Below are positions 1 through 9,697 of a DNA stretch of 64,000 nt, piece after piece. The position numbers and the translations under genes were made by a program. The stretch is from positions 992,001-1,056,000 of the forward strand of contig JALLLT010000009.1 of NCBI GenBank assembly GCA_025266875.1, in the 5' to 3' direction. Positions within the stretch are counted from its first letter, which is position 1. Each line of letters begins with the position of its first letter. This DNA comes from Fennellomyces sp. T-0311 (Eukaryota; Mucoromycota; Mucoromycetes; Mucorales; Lichtheimiaceae). The notes under the pieces are model-generated. The model was given only the letters and a program-made list of their open reading frames with translations, was not told the DNA's origin and did not search any database.

Positions 1-430
1 GTGAGGCATAAGATCAGCACCGATGGAAATATCAGCATCAGCATTGAAGTCCATGACTTCGAAAGTGTGAACAGTAGTGTAGCCGTTATGAGAAATCTTT
101 ATTTGGACGGATCCAATTCTATCTATCTGTAGCCCAGGGGCTGCGAGACCAATCTTGCCAACGGATGGCGTAACCAAAAGACCAAGACGAGAGGCCAAGG
201 AAGGAGTGATCGCGCTAAACGTAGCACCGGAATCGACAAAGCCGAAGGTGTTTCTGTTTTGAATAGACAGACAGGTGTAAAAAGATTTAGTGTTTATGAA
301 AGAATGTTTCACAAGCTCTGTAGAAGGCTTACACTGAGAGGAGACGTTGCGGAGGTCGGGCTCCACGTCGGACATGACGATGTCCTCAGGTGTCGCGGAC
401 GACGAGGACGAAGCTACTTGGTAGCGTGTG
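1..430 (-). CDS. Retroviral-type aspartic protease domain, partial (truncated by window edge)
   Basis: The minus frame is open from about 430 to coordinate 1. It carries a catalytic VDSGATFS segment (about 235-212) and, near the window edge, an IGAD segment that matches the second conserved loop of retropepsins (flap and Ile-Gly-x-Asp region). A serine-rich linker precedes it. The domain would process the element's own polyprotein. It is in a different frame from the gag zinc knuckle, so expression would need a programmed shift or the frame change is a lesion. Only the N-terminal part of the pol polyprotein is inside the window. Confidence 0.7.
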
Positions 431-439
431 ATGGTGGTG

Positions 440-1826
440 GTGATGGCCCGGAAGCCACGGAAGCAGGGTTGGTGGGCAAATTGCCCGAAACAGAAGCGCA
501 GAAGTGGCAGGAGCAGGTGGTGGTGTGACTGGTGTTGTGGTGGCGTTTTCTTCGAGGAGAAGAGTTGCCGATCGAATTGCCATATGGTTAACCTTGCACG
601 CATGGTCCGGAGACCAAGGTGCTTTGCAGCGGAAGCAAAGGTTTCCCGAGGCGGAAGACGACGAACCAGCACGCGAACCCGAACCAGAACCAGAAGACGA
701 TGAAGCGGCATGCTTCGAAACTTTTGCACCAGAAGTGCGAACCTTGAGCGCAGGGTCAGGCTTACGACACTCCTCGGTCGAATGGTAACAATGACCATGT
801 GTCTGGCAGTACTTCTTGTTGTTGCGCTCGGAGGGCGCGGACCTCTTGACGGCCTTGCCTTTGTTGTTGGCACCAGAGTCATAGGCGGCGGCTTGCTTGC
901 TGTGCTGCGAGAGCACGACCTTGCCATATAGGTTGCGGGCCAGGTTGGCAGCTTGGTCGGTTGAGGCACGCTGGTCAGCGGACAAGTGAGCTTGCCCAAG
1001 GCTCACATGCTGCTGGAGCTCCGGAAGCAGGGAGTTGGTGAAGATGGTGGCGATGATGCGGCTGTCCTCACAACCTGCCTCGCGGCGAACCTTGTGGAAC
1101 CGATCGGTGTAGGACTCGACCGACTCGTTGCGCTGCATGCGCATGTTGACCAGTTCTTGCATGTGTTGCGCCTGGCGTTCGGCATCTTGAATGCCATACT
1201 TGTTGACGATGGTCTTGCGGGCGAACGACCAAGGCAAAGAGGCATGGGGCTTGAGGTGGTCGACGAACCAGGAGCGTTGATCCGGAGACAACATGCGGGG
1301 AAGGAGACGACACCAGGCAGAGTCCAAGTCTTGGCGTACGACTCGACGATGTCTTCGAACCGGTCGAGACACTCTTGCACGGAGGCAAAAATAGGCTTGG
1401 TGCGGTCGATACGTTGCCGGCCCACTGAAGTAGAGGTAGGTCCGAGGGCACGACAAGGCGGTTGGTGGCATTTGGAGCCGGGACAGGTGTTGCTGGCTGG
1501 GACTCGGCAGTCAACTTCTGGAGACTTGCTTGGAGGGACGCCAGGGAACGATCAGCCAGGTCATGGCGGGCAAGAGCAACTTGGAGCTGCTCTACCGGAA
1601 GATCCGTGCGAGACAACTGGATGGCCCAATGGATCAAATTCTGGGTGGCGCGGTCGACAGCTTCTTGAGCATGCTCAACGGGTGAGCGATCGCCGTTCGA
1701 GGTGCCAGGATCTTGCATTTCCAAGTCTAGGAAGTCTTGGTGAGCGTTGGTGGCATCTTGGTGACCGGATTGCTGGGGAATGGAACCAGTTTCGGAAGTG
1801 TTGGATGCGGTAGGTTGGTGAGACAT
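440..1826 (-). pseudogene. Retrotransposon gag (capsid and zinc knuckle) with frame disruptions
   Basis: Gag starts at an ATG at 1824-1826 (MSHQPTASN...). The coding signal moves between three frames: the first from 1826 to about 1420, the second from about 1420 to about 1315 (containing IDRTKPIFASVQECLDRFED), the third from about 1315 to about 500. The third frame holds the capsid-like stretch with YTDRFHKVRREAG, a basic linker, and a knuckle CFRCKAPWSPDHAC (C-x2-C-x7-H-x-C). A further frame change follows near 490 before the protease. Two shifts inside the capsid region cannot all be programmed, so I call it a pseudogene; sequencing errors are the alternative. The protein would form the particle that packages the element's RNA. 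Confidence 0.75.
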
Positions 1827-1935
1827 AGTGGATGGATAGAAATAAGATCAGACGAGAATTCGTTGAAAAAAATGTTAAATCAGAGAGAGAGTAAATGTAA
1901 GAGACAAATATGTCAACGAGACTCAAAAAGGTAAC

Positions 1936-2291
1936 TGACTTATTTCATATGTTTTGCTCTCTCTATTTATAATAAATGCTTATCCATGATGGGATTTCCT
2001 TAAGCCGGTGTTTCCGTGAGTGATGTGTAATGTCAACCTTATTATCATTGAGCAGTTACGGATCGTGATGATTGATAGGATGAATGCTGACAGACATATC
2101 CGTGAAGAGACGCGCTGACCGGAAGGTCGTGTCTATGAGAACCTGATTGGCTGAGTATTTGGTAAGCATGAAGCTCAACGTTCCGATGTCGGAAGTGGGA
2201 AGCGGCGGTAAGGATGGAAAGCTCTTATTCGCTGACGGACAGCATAGATGACAAAGAAGCTTGTTAGGGTGTGTTCATGTTGGATACAACA
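1936..2291 (-). repeat. 5' LTR of the Ty3-like element (inner end uncertain)
   Basis: On the minus strand the repeat begins TGTTGTATCC at 2291 and a plausible end in TCA lies at 1936. A TATAAATA box (minus strand) sits at 1971-1964, about 140 bases upstream of the gag ATG, so transcription would run into gag. The inner boundary is inferred from a second copy at 2300-2562; because the TATA box is so close to it, the true LTR may extend some tens of bases further towards gag. Confidence 0.55.
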
Positions 2292-2299
2292 GTAATGAC

Positions 2300-2562
2300 T
2301 GATTTATTTCGTATGTTGAATCATCACTTTAAATAATAAAAGCTTATTCTCGAGGGGTTGGATCATTGACATGGTTGTAAGGCACATGAACCGCTGTGGT
2401 AACCAGGGTTATGTGGGTTTCACTAAGATAGGCAAGGTTATTACGATGAACGCATGTCAAGACAGGGATGTGGCTGTAGATCGGAAAATTAAAGTAACCC
2501 GTTGTCAATAAGCAAACAAGGGTAAATGATGCATAAGCCATAATCATGTTGTGGATACAACA
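2300..2562 (-). repeat. Second, related solo LTR in tandem with the first
   Basis: On the minus strand this copy also begins TGTTGTATCC (at 2562) and ends in an AATAAATCA-like string at 2300, closely matching the end of the neighbouring LTR. The two copies have the same orientation and are separated by only 8 bases. It is shorter than its neighbour (263 against 356 bases). No gag follows it, so it reads as a solo LTR left by recombination, or as an older copy next to which the element landed. Confidence 0.5.
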
Positions 2563-2668
2563 AATAATCTGCAATGAATTATTTTTTATATTAATCCTTT
2601 TAAGATCGAGCCAAGTACTGAATGAAGTAGATGAAGTAAAATATAAGCTATCTGAAATTTAATTCTAT

Positions 2669-3041
2669 TGAAGTGTTTAGTGTGGTTAGGTGTGTGTGTG
2701 GACGAAATTGTGTTATCTGGTTTAGATAGTGATAGAAGAACAAATAGAAGAGACAATAGGAATCCTTTGAGATATAGATTTATTCTGAATAACAGATCAA
2801 GTTCAACTATTAATTCAATATTCCTTTTATACTAGGCAATACATTGTGTGGATTTCACCATCCATGATTCTAAGTGACAATGTAGTACGGATTGCACCAT
2901 CCTTGATTCTGAACATGCATTAAGCTGAGTGCGACTCGGTATTTTAATCTTCCATTTTCAGACTTAACTCTTGGACATCATAGAAGTAATTCATGAGACT
3001 CTTTAGAAGAGAGATTTATTCCAGAAAAGAGAGAGAGAAAT
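2669..3041 (+). repeat. Dispersed repeat interrupted by a ~280-bp insertion
   Basis: Bases 2669-2706 (GAAGTGTTTAGTGTGG..., then a GT tract) and 2983-3041 (GAAGTAATTCATGAGACT...) together match, on the opposite strand, one continuous stretch at about 5628-5725. In that other copy the two halves are joined at a GACGAAGTAATTC junction. Here they are split by about 276 bases that themselves look LTR-like (TTTATACTAGG-type TATA, AT-rich). A GAA is present on both sides of the break. This shows a nested insertion into an older repeat. Confidence 0.6.
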
Positions 3042-3344
3042 ACAAATTGAAAATAGTCTATTCTTAAGCTACCACATGTCACACCAAATACAACTTATTT
3101 GTCTCCTGATACTACTGGATATAACATCTATAGAAAATTAATTATTTTAAAATGATTTTTTATTTAAAAAATTTCTTAAAAATACCATATAAGTAAAACA
3201 TGCTACATAATGGTATAAAAAACTTTATTAATCACTGACTATTATTTTTTTTCTATTTGAGAATATAATATAATTCAGAATAAACCAAGTTTTTGCTTTA
3301 TTTTTTGCTCTAAATAATAGATACAGTGTTTAAATACCATCTAG

Positions 3345-3418
3345 GATTCCTTGGTGTAGTTGGTTATCACGTCTGTCTAACACACAGACGGTCCGCGGTT
3401 CGAATCCGCGAGGAATCA
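3345..3418 (+). tRNA. tRNA-Val (anticodon AAC)
   Basis: The 74-base gene folds as a full cloverleaf. The acceptor stem GATTCCT pairs with AGGAATC at 3411-3417, with discriminator A at 3418. The anticodon stem TCTGT/ACAGA encloses the loop CTAACAC, giving anticodon AAC (valine, GUU codons). The T arm is CGCGG-TTCGAAT-CCGCG and supplies the B box. There is no intron and no encoded CCA, as expected for a nuclear eukaryotic tRNA. It is flanked on both sides by LTR fragments; the nearest begins within a few bases of its 3' end. Confidence 0.95.
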
Positions 3419-3420
3419 TA

Positions 3421-3476
3421 CATTACGATTTTCGTAGCTATTCTGCAAGCTTCGCATTTCTCTTTTTGGACAAGTT
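3421..3476 (-). repeat. LTR family 'TGTCG', 3' end fragment (copy Z)
   Basis: Its reverse complement (ACTTGTCCAAAAAGAGAAAT...AGAATAGCTACGA) matches the 3' end of copy A (3761-3807). It is the tail of a minus-oriented LTR, truncated where copy A starts at 3478. It ends within about ten bases of the tRNA-Val gene. Confidence 0.6.
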
Positions 3477-3477
3477 G

Positions 3478-3810
3478 TGTCGTGTCACTTTTTGGCAGAT
3501 AGATCCGTGGCCAATAACAGAAAAGAGGTTTGAGAGAGAAGTAGATAGATAACGTTTATTTCTTTTGTCTATGGGGATATTTATATATTCTAGCTAATAA
3601 AGTATTATCTGTAATAATGCGTGTAATGACTATGGTATGAGTAATATGGACAGCAAGGTGAATATGCGTGAGTCATGCTGGGGTCTAAAAGGGATGAACG
3701 CGTTGTGAGTAATATTCGTGCAACAGCGCGTTGCTGTGCAACAAAGAGATACCACGAACGACTTGTCCAAAAAGAGAAATACAAAGAAGCCCGCCAGAAT
3801 GGCTACGACA
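3478..3810 (+). repeat. LTR family 'TGTCG', full-length copy A
   Basis: It begins TGTCGTGTCAC and ends GGCTACGACA, so it has the TG...CA ends and a 6-base terminal inverted repeat (TGTCGT/ACGACA) typical of LTRs. It shares with the other copies the blocks CCAATAACAG, AGGTTTGAGAGAGAAG, AACGTTTATT and CCGCCAGAATGGCTACGACA. No internal element sequence is attached, so it is a solo LTR. Confidence 0.7.
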
Positions 3811-4437
3811 CTTGTTGGCGGTTAGACCGTTGTTGTAGCTATTTCTGGTGGACTTCCTTTTGTTTCCTTTTTGGATGATCCTTCCTTGTAGCGCAGTATT
3901 AGCTGTTGCACAGATCGCTGCGATATGCCCCAGTACCTCTCTGTACTCCCTTTTGTTATTATCCTTATCATCAAATCCATTATCCACATCATGCGTAGTA
4001 ATCTGCAGTAAGCCGCAGTAGTATTTTATTAGCATTAGAAAACATATAAATATCCCTTTAGACTAAAAGAATAAACATTATCTTACGACTTCTCTTTCAA
4101 ACCTTTTCTCTGTTATTGGCTACGGGTCATCCGCCAACAAGTGACACGACACCGTAGCCAATAACAGATCAAAGGTTTGAAAGAGAAGTCGTAAGATAAT
4201 GTTTATTCTTTTAGTCTAAAGGGATATTTATATGTTTTCTAATGTTAATAAAATACTACTGCGGATTGCTGCGCATGATGTGGATAATAAATGTGATGAT
4301 AACGATAATAACAAAAGGGAGTACAAAGAGGTGCTGCGACATACCGCAGCGACCTGTGCAACAGCTAGTTACTGCGTAACAAGTTAGTTTATCAAAAAAG
4401 GGGAAACCAAAGAAGTCCGCCAGAAATGGCTACGACA
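3811..4437 (+). repeat. LTR family 'TGTCG', copy C, split by copy B
   Basis: The 5' piece (to 3830, CTTGTTGGCGG...ACCGT) abuts the end of copy A. The rest resumes at 4156 (AGCCAATAACAGATCAAAGG...) and ends TACGACA at 4437. Joining the two pieces across copy B restores the order seen in the 5' end of the family. Copies A and C are therefore in tandem, and C was later hit by B. Confidence 0.65.
3831..4151 (-). repeat. LTR family 'TGTCG', copy B, nested in copy C in opposite orientation
   Basis: On the minus strand it runs from TGTCGTGTCAC (4151) to GCTACAACA (3831). It is flanked by CCGT at 3827-3830 and 4152-4155, which reads as a 4-base target duplication (5 bases if the shared A is counted). 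B and the right part of C form a large inverted repeat with arms near 280 bases centred near 4150, which could fold into a cruciform or a long hairpin RNA. Confidence 0.7.
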
Positions 4438-4619
4438 CTTTTGCGCCGCGGAACGGCCAATACCAAAGCTGATTACGAGAGCAGATGTTTACCAGATCAA
4501 AAGCTAAAGTTTTATTTTGTGCACACAGGCAGCAGATGTAAATTTTTACTCTGAAAATATGCACGACATTCCCACTTTTTTGCTGTTTATATATTGTCTC
4601 CTAACTTTTGGTGGATTGG

Positions 4620-4760
4620 CCCGTGGAAAAATAGTAAAGAAAAGGTTTGAGAGTATTAGTAACGTAAGGCAACGTTTATTGGCTTTTTTCTAAGATAATA
4701 CTGTGGGCTGCCGCACATAATATGGATAGCAATCATAAAAGTATATGGCCGAAATATTGA
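4620..4760 (+). repeat. LTR family 'TGTCG', degenerate fragment (copy D)
   Basis: It shares CCCGTGG, AAAGGTTTGAGAG, AACGTTTATTGGC and GGGCTGCCGCACATAATATGGATAGC with copy C, but it lacks both ends and carries deletions. It looks like an older, decayed solo LTR. Confidence 0.5.
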
Positions 4761-5627
4761 ACGTATCAAAGAACTATACTTGACCTTTTTTCCCATAGTA
4801 ACAATCTTTAATATAAACTTTTCAATTTATACACATTTGGCTTATAATTTTACGACACTATTAACTTATATCTCTTAACGGTTCTCTTATGGCATAAATT
4901 CGGATTGAGGATTGCTGAAGTGGGTCTCTCAACCACTGGCACCGGTAACAAGCATTCTTCGGATAAACATGTGCATGTATCATTATTTCGGTACATAGGA
5001 AACCCGCTTGCATTTTCGACATAACTGATATATTCTTTGTACCGCAAATGAGGATATGGGGATCATTTTTTATGTTATACAGAGGTTTTACGCATTGTGG
5101 TATCGCTCAATTGGAAAGCTTCAAATGACGAGACCAAAAATAAGATAATGTTTTATTGAAGAGAACTACTCTCTATTTATAATGATGATGAGTCGGGACG
5201 GGGAAGGTGAATGCTTTTCTATCAGAGCCGAATCCGTGTTATCGCCGTAATCCCTAATGACCATACTGCCTTATTACGAAGGAGCGGATAATCATGCAGA
5301 GACTGAGTTAACGTGAATGGTCCTTCTTGAAGTCTGAACCCAGATCAAGGTCTCACTGACACACAAGCCAGTGAACAGGCCAATAGATAACTGTGCGGTT
5401 GTTGATGTCGAAATAAAGGAACGGATGTAACAAAGGCTGAGATGGAAAGGTCTGTAGACAATGGATGACTGGTATGTCAGGATACGACGCTATCGAGGCT
5501 CAATATTTTTTTACCCTAACAGAAAGGTATAGAGCGTATGGAAAGCTATTTTTTTCTTTTATATCCCTTTTACACACTTCCAAAAAAGGAAGAATGCATT
5601 CAAACATCCCCCAGGACATGTTATATG
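4761..5627. other. Gene-free stretch with a minus-oriented LTR-like promoter
   Basis: No coding region is convincing here. On the minus strand a TATAAATAGAGAG string lies near 5173-5183, followed downstream (towards lower coordinates) by AT-rich sequence; this is the same arrangement as in the LTR at 1936-2291 and near 11080. I take about 5100-5470 as a degenerate LTR, without defined ends. Frames here are short and lack splice or family support. Confidence 0.35.
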
Positions 5628-5725
5628 GGCCTTTCTCTCTCTCTTTTCCGGAATAAATCTCCCTTTTAAAGAGTCTCATGAATTACTTCGTCCACACACA
5701 CACCTAACTACAGCAAACACTTCAA
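5628..5725 (-). repeat. Uninterrupted copy of the dispersed repeat at 2669-3041
   Basis: The reverse complement carries GAAGTGTTTGCTGTAGTTAGG, the GT tract, GGACGAAGTAATTCATGAG and a GA-rich tail in one piece. It serves as the empty-site reference for the split copy at 2669-3041. With that copy it forms a widely spaced inverted repeat around the tRNA-Val and LTR nest. Confidence 0.6.
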
Positions 5726-7763
5726 GTATTGATGCCTTGTACGAGGGTAAATAAGGGCATTCGTGAGCACCATATTCGCATTGCCCATATGTAAGCTAAC
5801 GAATTAAGTTGATATCTTGAAGGTATGACGCATACACTGTGTATTGTACGCTGGAGCTCACTCGGCGACTAGCTAACCGGTTGGTCACTTCGGTCTTTGT
5901 GATTATTTGGAGTACCCATACAAAGTTTCGTCACAAGGTGTACGAGGAAATATAAACTGCGGTAACAGGTAAGAAATAGATGGTTTCGTTACATATATCT
6001 AACCTTAATTGAAACTTGAACATTTCTGAATGTATTATTAATGGTTTTGTTTGCGTAACTCCAAAAGATGTTTTTCCATATCAGAGAGATGATAACATGT
6101 TTACCGTTAGAGATACCATTATTGTTTTACACCATCAAGTCATTTACCCGCCAGGCACATCTAAATAATTAATAATTGATAGTTGAAGACATGGAACATT
6201 TTAGTGGCGACAGCACTCAACCAGAAAGGTATCATTCGTTAAAGTTCATACCTGCGTGATCGTGTGCCAACTCAAGAGCCAACGATTCCGCACAGTGACC
6301 GGAGACCTCCGTATATCCATTTTGGGAACAGCATTTATCTTACACTTCAGAAGTATGTAAGCCTCCACGAGATTAGGGTTGGGCAGAGATGCTGACATTT
6401 CACTCCCGAAAATTGGTATACTCACTTCAAAACGTCACATATATGTTTGCAGAATTTATAGCGTTCTTTGTACTCGATCATCTGTGGTATACGATACAAG
6501 CAGTCACCAGCATCAAAATGACAACGCAAGCAGTTTAGATATAGTTCAACAACAAGTCGCTTGATCTCGTTCACTTGCATTACATGATCTTTTCCAAGCT
6601 ACATTGATCTATGCACGAATACTTTTAAGTGTGTTTATATCTGACTATTCGATCCACAGTGTACGTTTGGGAGCCCAACGATTGCACTTGGGCCAGTAGT
6701 CGGTCGCCTATCTGCTTCTGTAGCTATACACGGCTGGGAATTTCTATCCATGCCATATACCTCTACCGAAGCCCAACACGGTCAGTCCACTAGTATTCCC
6801 ACCCAAATCTCGAGTCGTATAAAGCATCACCATGATGACAGGACTTTATAGTTAATTAAAGTTATCCTAGCGTCAGTTATTCCAGTGATCAGAAACCTAA
6901 CATCTTGCTGTCACGGTATTTCAATGAAAAAGAAGGAATAAAATATACTATTTTCAGCCGAAGAAAGTATTATAGAGGTACAAATCAGGCATGTAGATTT
7001 TTGAAGCAAGTTTTTGAGAGGGGTGCATCAAGCTTTCTATAACAGACTATTGGCTTTGCTGCAGCGTGCACTACAAAATCGAATGTGCTTTGTTCCATTT
7101 CTACCTAAAGCCTTTGTAAATGCTTTTAATTTCATCTAAAAAAATCCATTTAGTTTAGATTGATTATATGGTACCTACCATAATGATCGTTACCAAGTAC
7201 ATTCCGTTGTTGTAAAAAGAAATTGTTTGCTTAAGAAATTCTGTATGAAACAGGGTCCACAATGTAGATTGAAATAAAAGAAATAGAGGGTGAGTTAATC
7301 AAATACAGATGAGCTCCTGACTTAGGCTTTTGGCAAGGTATGATCAAGATCCTTGAGGTCAAGTTCTTTATCTCGTTCGATACAACAAGGGCATTTATAT
7401 ATATTTCTGACTGTGGACAAAACGGGCTGTGCCGGAAGTACAATGTGAGATACGTTAGAAGTGCTATTACTAAAAAGAGACGAGTGCGAAAGAAAATAAT
7501 CGAGAGTGCAGATGCACCGTATAATACAATAAAGCTCAAACACAAAGGTCAAGTTGGTGCTGTAAAGGGAAATGGTAGCATAAACGGAAAGGGGTAGAGA
7601 AATTTCGTTACATCGTATCCGCTTCAAGTATAGACTGACATTCATGTAAGATTACACGCGTTTTTATTATTAAATGCACCTCAAATCACCAGATGTCTAG
7701 TTTTGTATACATTTGTTCCGAAAATGCTTGTAAGCGACGTGTATAACTCTACAGGCGGCCTTC
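5726..7763. other. Intergenic, about 2 kb; no gene seen
   Basis: I see no family motif or chain of spliceable frames. At 7330-7620 the minus strand has a TATATATAAATGCCC box followed by AACGAGATAAAGAACTTGACC, which again looks like an LTR promoter and R/U5 region. The two overlapping minus frames there are hydrophobic and low in coding character, so I treat them as repeat sequence. Confidence 0.4.
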
Positions 7764-9625
7764 TTATTTCCTTTGAAGGATGGGGATTTGCTCCGGACTA
7801 ACTTCCAATACGACCATCATTCCTTGAAGCATATGACCTGTAATATGGCAATGCAATCCCCAGAGACCTGGATTTTTCTAGTTTCAAAAGTTAACATATA
7901 TGGAAAAAACTTATTTTTGACCGCTTACGACAAAGAAGCGCAGCTTCATCCATCCACAAGGCGTACCCGAAGGCATTTCGCTGGTCGGAGGATATTGGTA
8001 AACATATGTAGTATCCTTCGCAATAGGAGTCGCATAAGTGCGGATATACTTGTCACGCTTATGGACATACTCGCCTGGTCCGTTAGCAATGGGATAATGA
8101 ACCATACCATGAGAGTGCCACGGGTGTCCAACGCATATATTAGGCTACAGTATAGAGATTTAATCTTTTGCGAGAAATGACTACCAAGGCTGACAGCGTT
8201 GGTACTTACATAATGCAGTATCGTTGCATGTAAAACAATATCCACAACTTCACCGATTCTCATAGGAAATGTCTGATGTCCTTCATCGTAGCCGTCACCT
8301 AATCCAGCCTTGTTGCGACCAATTGCAGTACTGTTTAACTGTACCGAGTTCATTTGTCCTAGCTGCATAATCAACGGCGGGTCGTACTCCGGGGCAAGGC
8401 GATTATTGATCAACCATCTCGTCGTGTTATCAGATAAGCGAGTCTCCACAGGAGTAAGAACAATTGTACGGTCAGGAGGTGCAGCAAAGTCAGTATTTTC
8501 CACATTAAGAGGCTCCATGAAATGAAAGTACGATTTGTCGATCACTTCCTCTTCAGACGATGCAGGAGGTCCTGGAAGTTTCTTGTCCGATGGTATATCG
8601 ATGCCTAGTCCACGGAGTAAATCTTCCAGTACTTCTCCGATGCTAACAACCCCGTGATCTTGTTTATATGGTATATTCTGGTTGTATCGCAAAAAGGCAA
8701 GTCCATTGGACTTCGGTGTGTTTGTGTTGAAGGGTTTCACTGCAATTTTATAATTATCCGGTGCCTGATTTGTTGATAGAAGAGCAGAGAATCGTTGTCC
8801 TGTGGTAACTGGTAGATAATCGGTTTGATAAGGCTTAATTGGAACACCATCAACCTCGATAATTGTGAACATGTGGCTTTCAATAGCTATATTCATCCCG
8901 GAAAATGTTTGTGAGCCAATAACCCGCAGTCGATACGTTTTGCCTGGTTCGACATCAAATACAGAATAACCATTGCAGTTTTCGGGGACATTGGAGGTAT
9001 CAAAAATGGTGTGTCCGTTAATTAAATAGCTCTCAGGATCCGTCATGACGTCAAAGTTCTTGCCAAGCATCCAATCGAGTCTTGCTTTTTCATCTTGATG
9101 CCACCAGTCGGAAAGTAGCAATATCAGTTCATCATCGTACTCGTAGGGTCCTTCACGAAGCTTTTGATTCCTATCCTCGCTCGGCCAGTCATTGTCTGTC
9201 TCATAAACGATAAGTGACCCGTAGACAGAGCCTTCCTGGAGACCACTGTGTGCATGGTAAAAATAGGTGCCTGTCTGATCGATAACGCGGAAGTTTTGTT
9301 GAAATACGCCTCCAGGAGGAATTTCGGCCTGAGTCACACCGGGAAAACCGTCTGCTTCTGTGGTACCGATTTGAAATATTCCATGGAAATGGATGGTAGT
9401 CATACGATTTGAGTTCTCGGCGTTGCGGACAGTAACACGAACTTCGTCGCCTTTGGTCAATCGAATTGGCGGTCCAGGATATTGTCCATCCGCGAGAAGG
9501 TGTTCATAGCCTTGGCCATAGCAATCAGGATCAATAACACCTAGAGAAAGGTTGATTTCGATCTCCCGAATCGTTGCTAATGCATAGTTTGCCAGGAAAA
9601 TCAATATAATGCAGTAGAGTAGCAT
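7764..9625 (-). CDS. Laccase-like multicopper oxidase (paralogue 1)
   Basis: Three exons: 9625-8210, 8144-7929 and 7877-7764, both introns in phase 0 (65 and 51 bases), giving about 581 aa. All four copper motifs are present: IHFHGIF, FYHAHSG, HPWHSHG and HCHITGHMLQGM. The residue ten past the Cys is Met, so the type 1 copper has a Met axial ligand as in ascorbate oxidase-like enzymes. A hydrophobic start (MLLYCIILIFLANYALA) looks like a signal peptide, and there is no C-terminal membrane span, so a secreted or vacuolar oxidase is more likely than a Fet3-type ferroxidase. I chose the ATG at 9625 because the paralogue starts at the same point; an in-frame ATG at 9697 with a better context would add 24 residues. 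The enzyme would couple one-electron oxidation of a phenol, ascorbate or metal to reduction of O2; the substrate is not predictable. Confidence 0.85.
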
Positions 9626-9697
9626 GGGTAAAAAAGGTAAAAAAAATGTTTTCAGTGTAATGGATCTGTCATAAAGGACTCCTTTAAAAGCGCCCAT

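Larger units (their letters stand above)
1..2291 (-). mobile_element. Ty3/gypsy-like LTR retrotransposon, 5' part (LTR, gag, protease)
   Basis: Read on the minus strand, the order is LTR (about 2291 to 1936), a short leader, gag with a CCHC-type zinc knuckle, then an aspartic protease that runs off the left edge of the window. Reverse transcriptase, RNase H and integrase would lie beyond coordinate 1 and are not visible, so the Ty3/gypsy assignment rests on the gag shape (long capsid-like domain followed by one zinc knuckle) and on protease directly following gag. Gag is broken by changes of reading frame, so this copy is probably dead or was misassembled. The flanks are full of LTR fragments, which fits an insertion hot spot. 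A Ty1/copia origin is less likely because protease and zinc knuckle are in a Ty3-like arrangement, but this cannot be settled without the pol region. Confidence 0.75.

Noticed and set aside
986..1813. A 275-aa plus-strand frame antisense to gag
   Set aside because: It mirrors the minus-strand gag coding region, and its own residues carry no domain.
3685..4035. A 116-aa minus-strand frame
   Set aside because: It lies across LTR copies A and B and follows the repeat, with no family motif.
7231..7645. Two overlapping minus frames of 104 and 107 aa
   Set aside because: They are rich in Ser/Ile/Tyr/Cys without motif and overlap an LTR-like promoter region.
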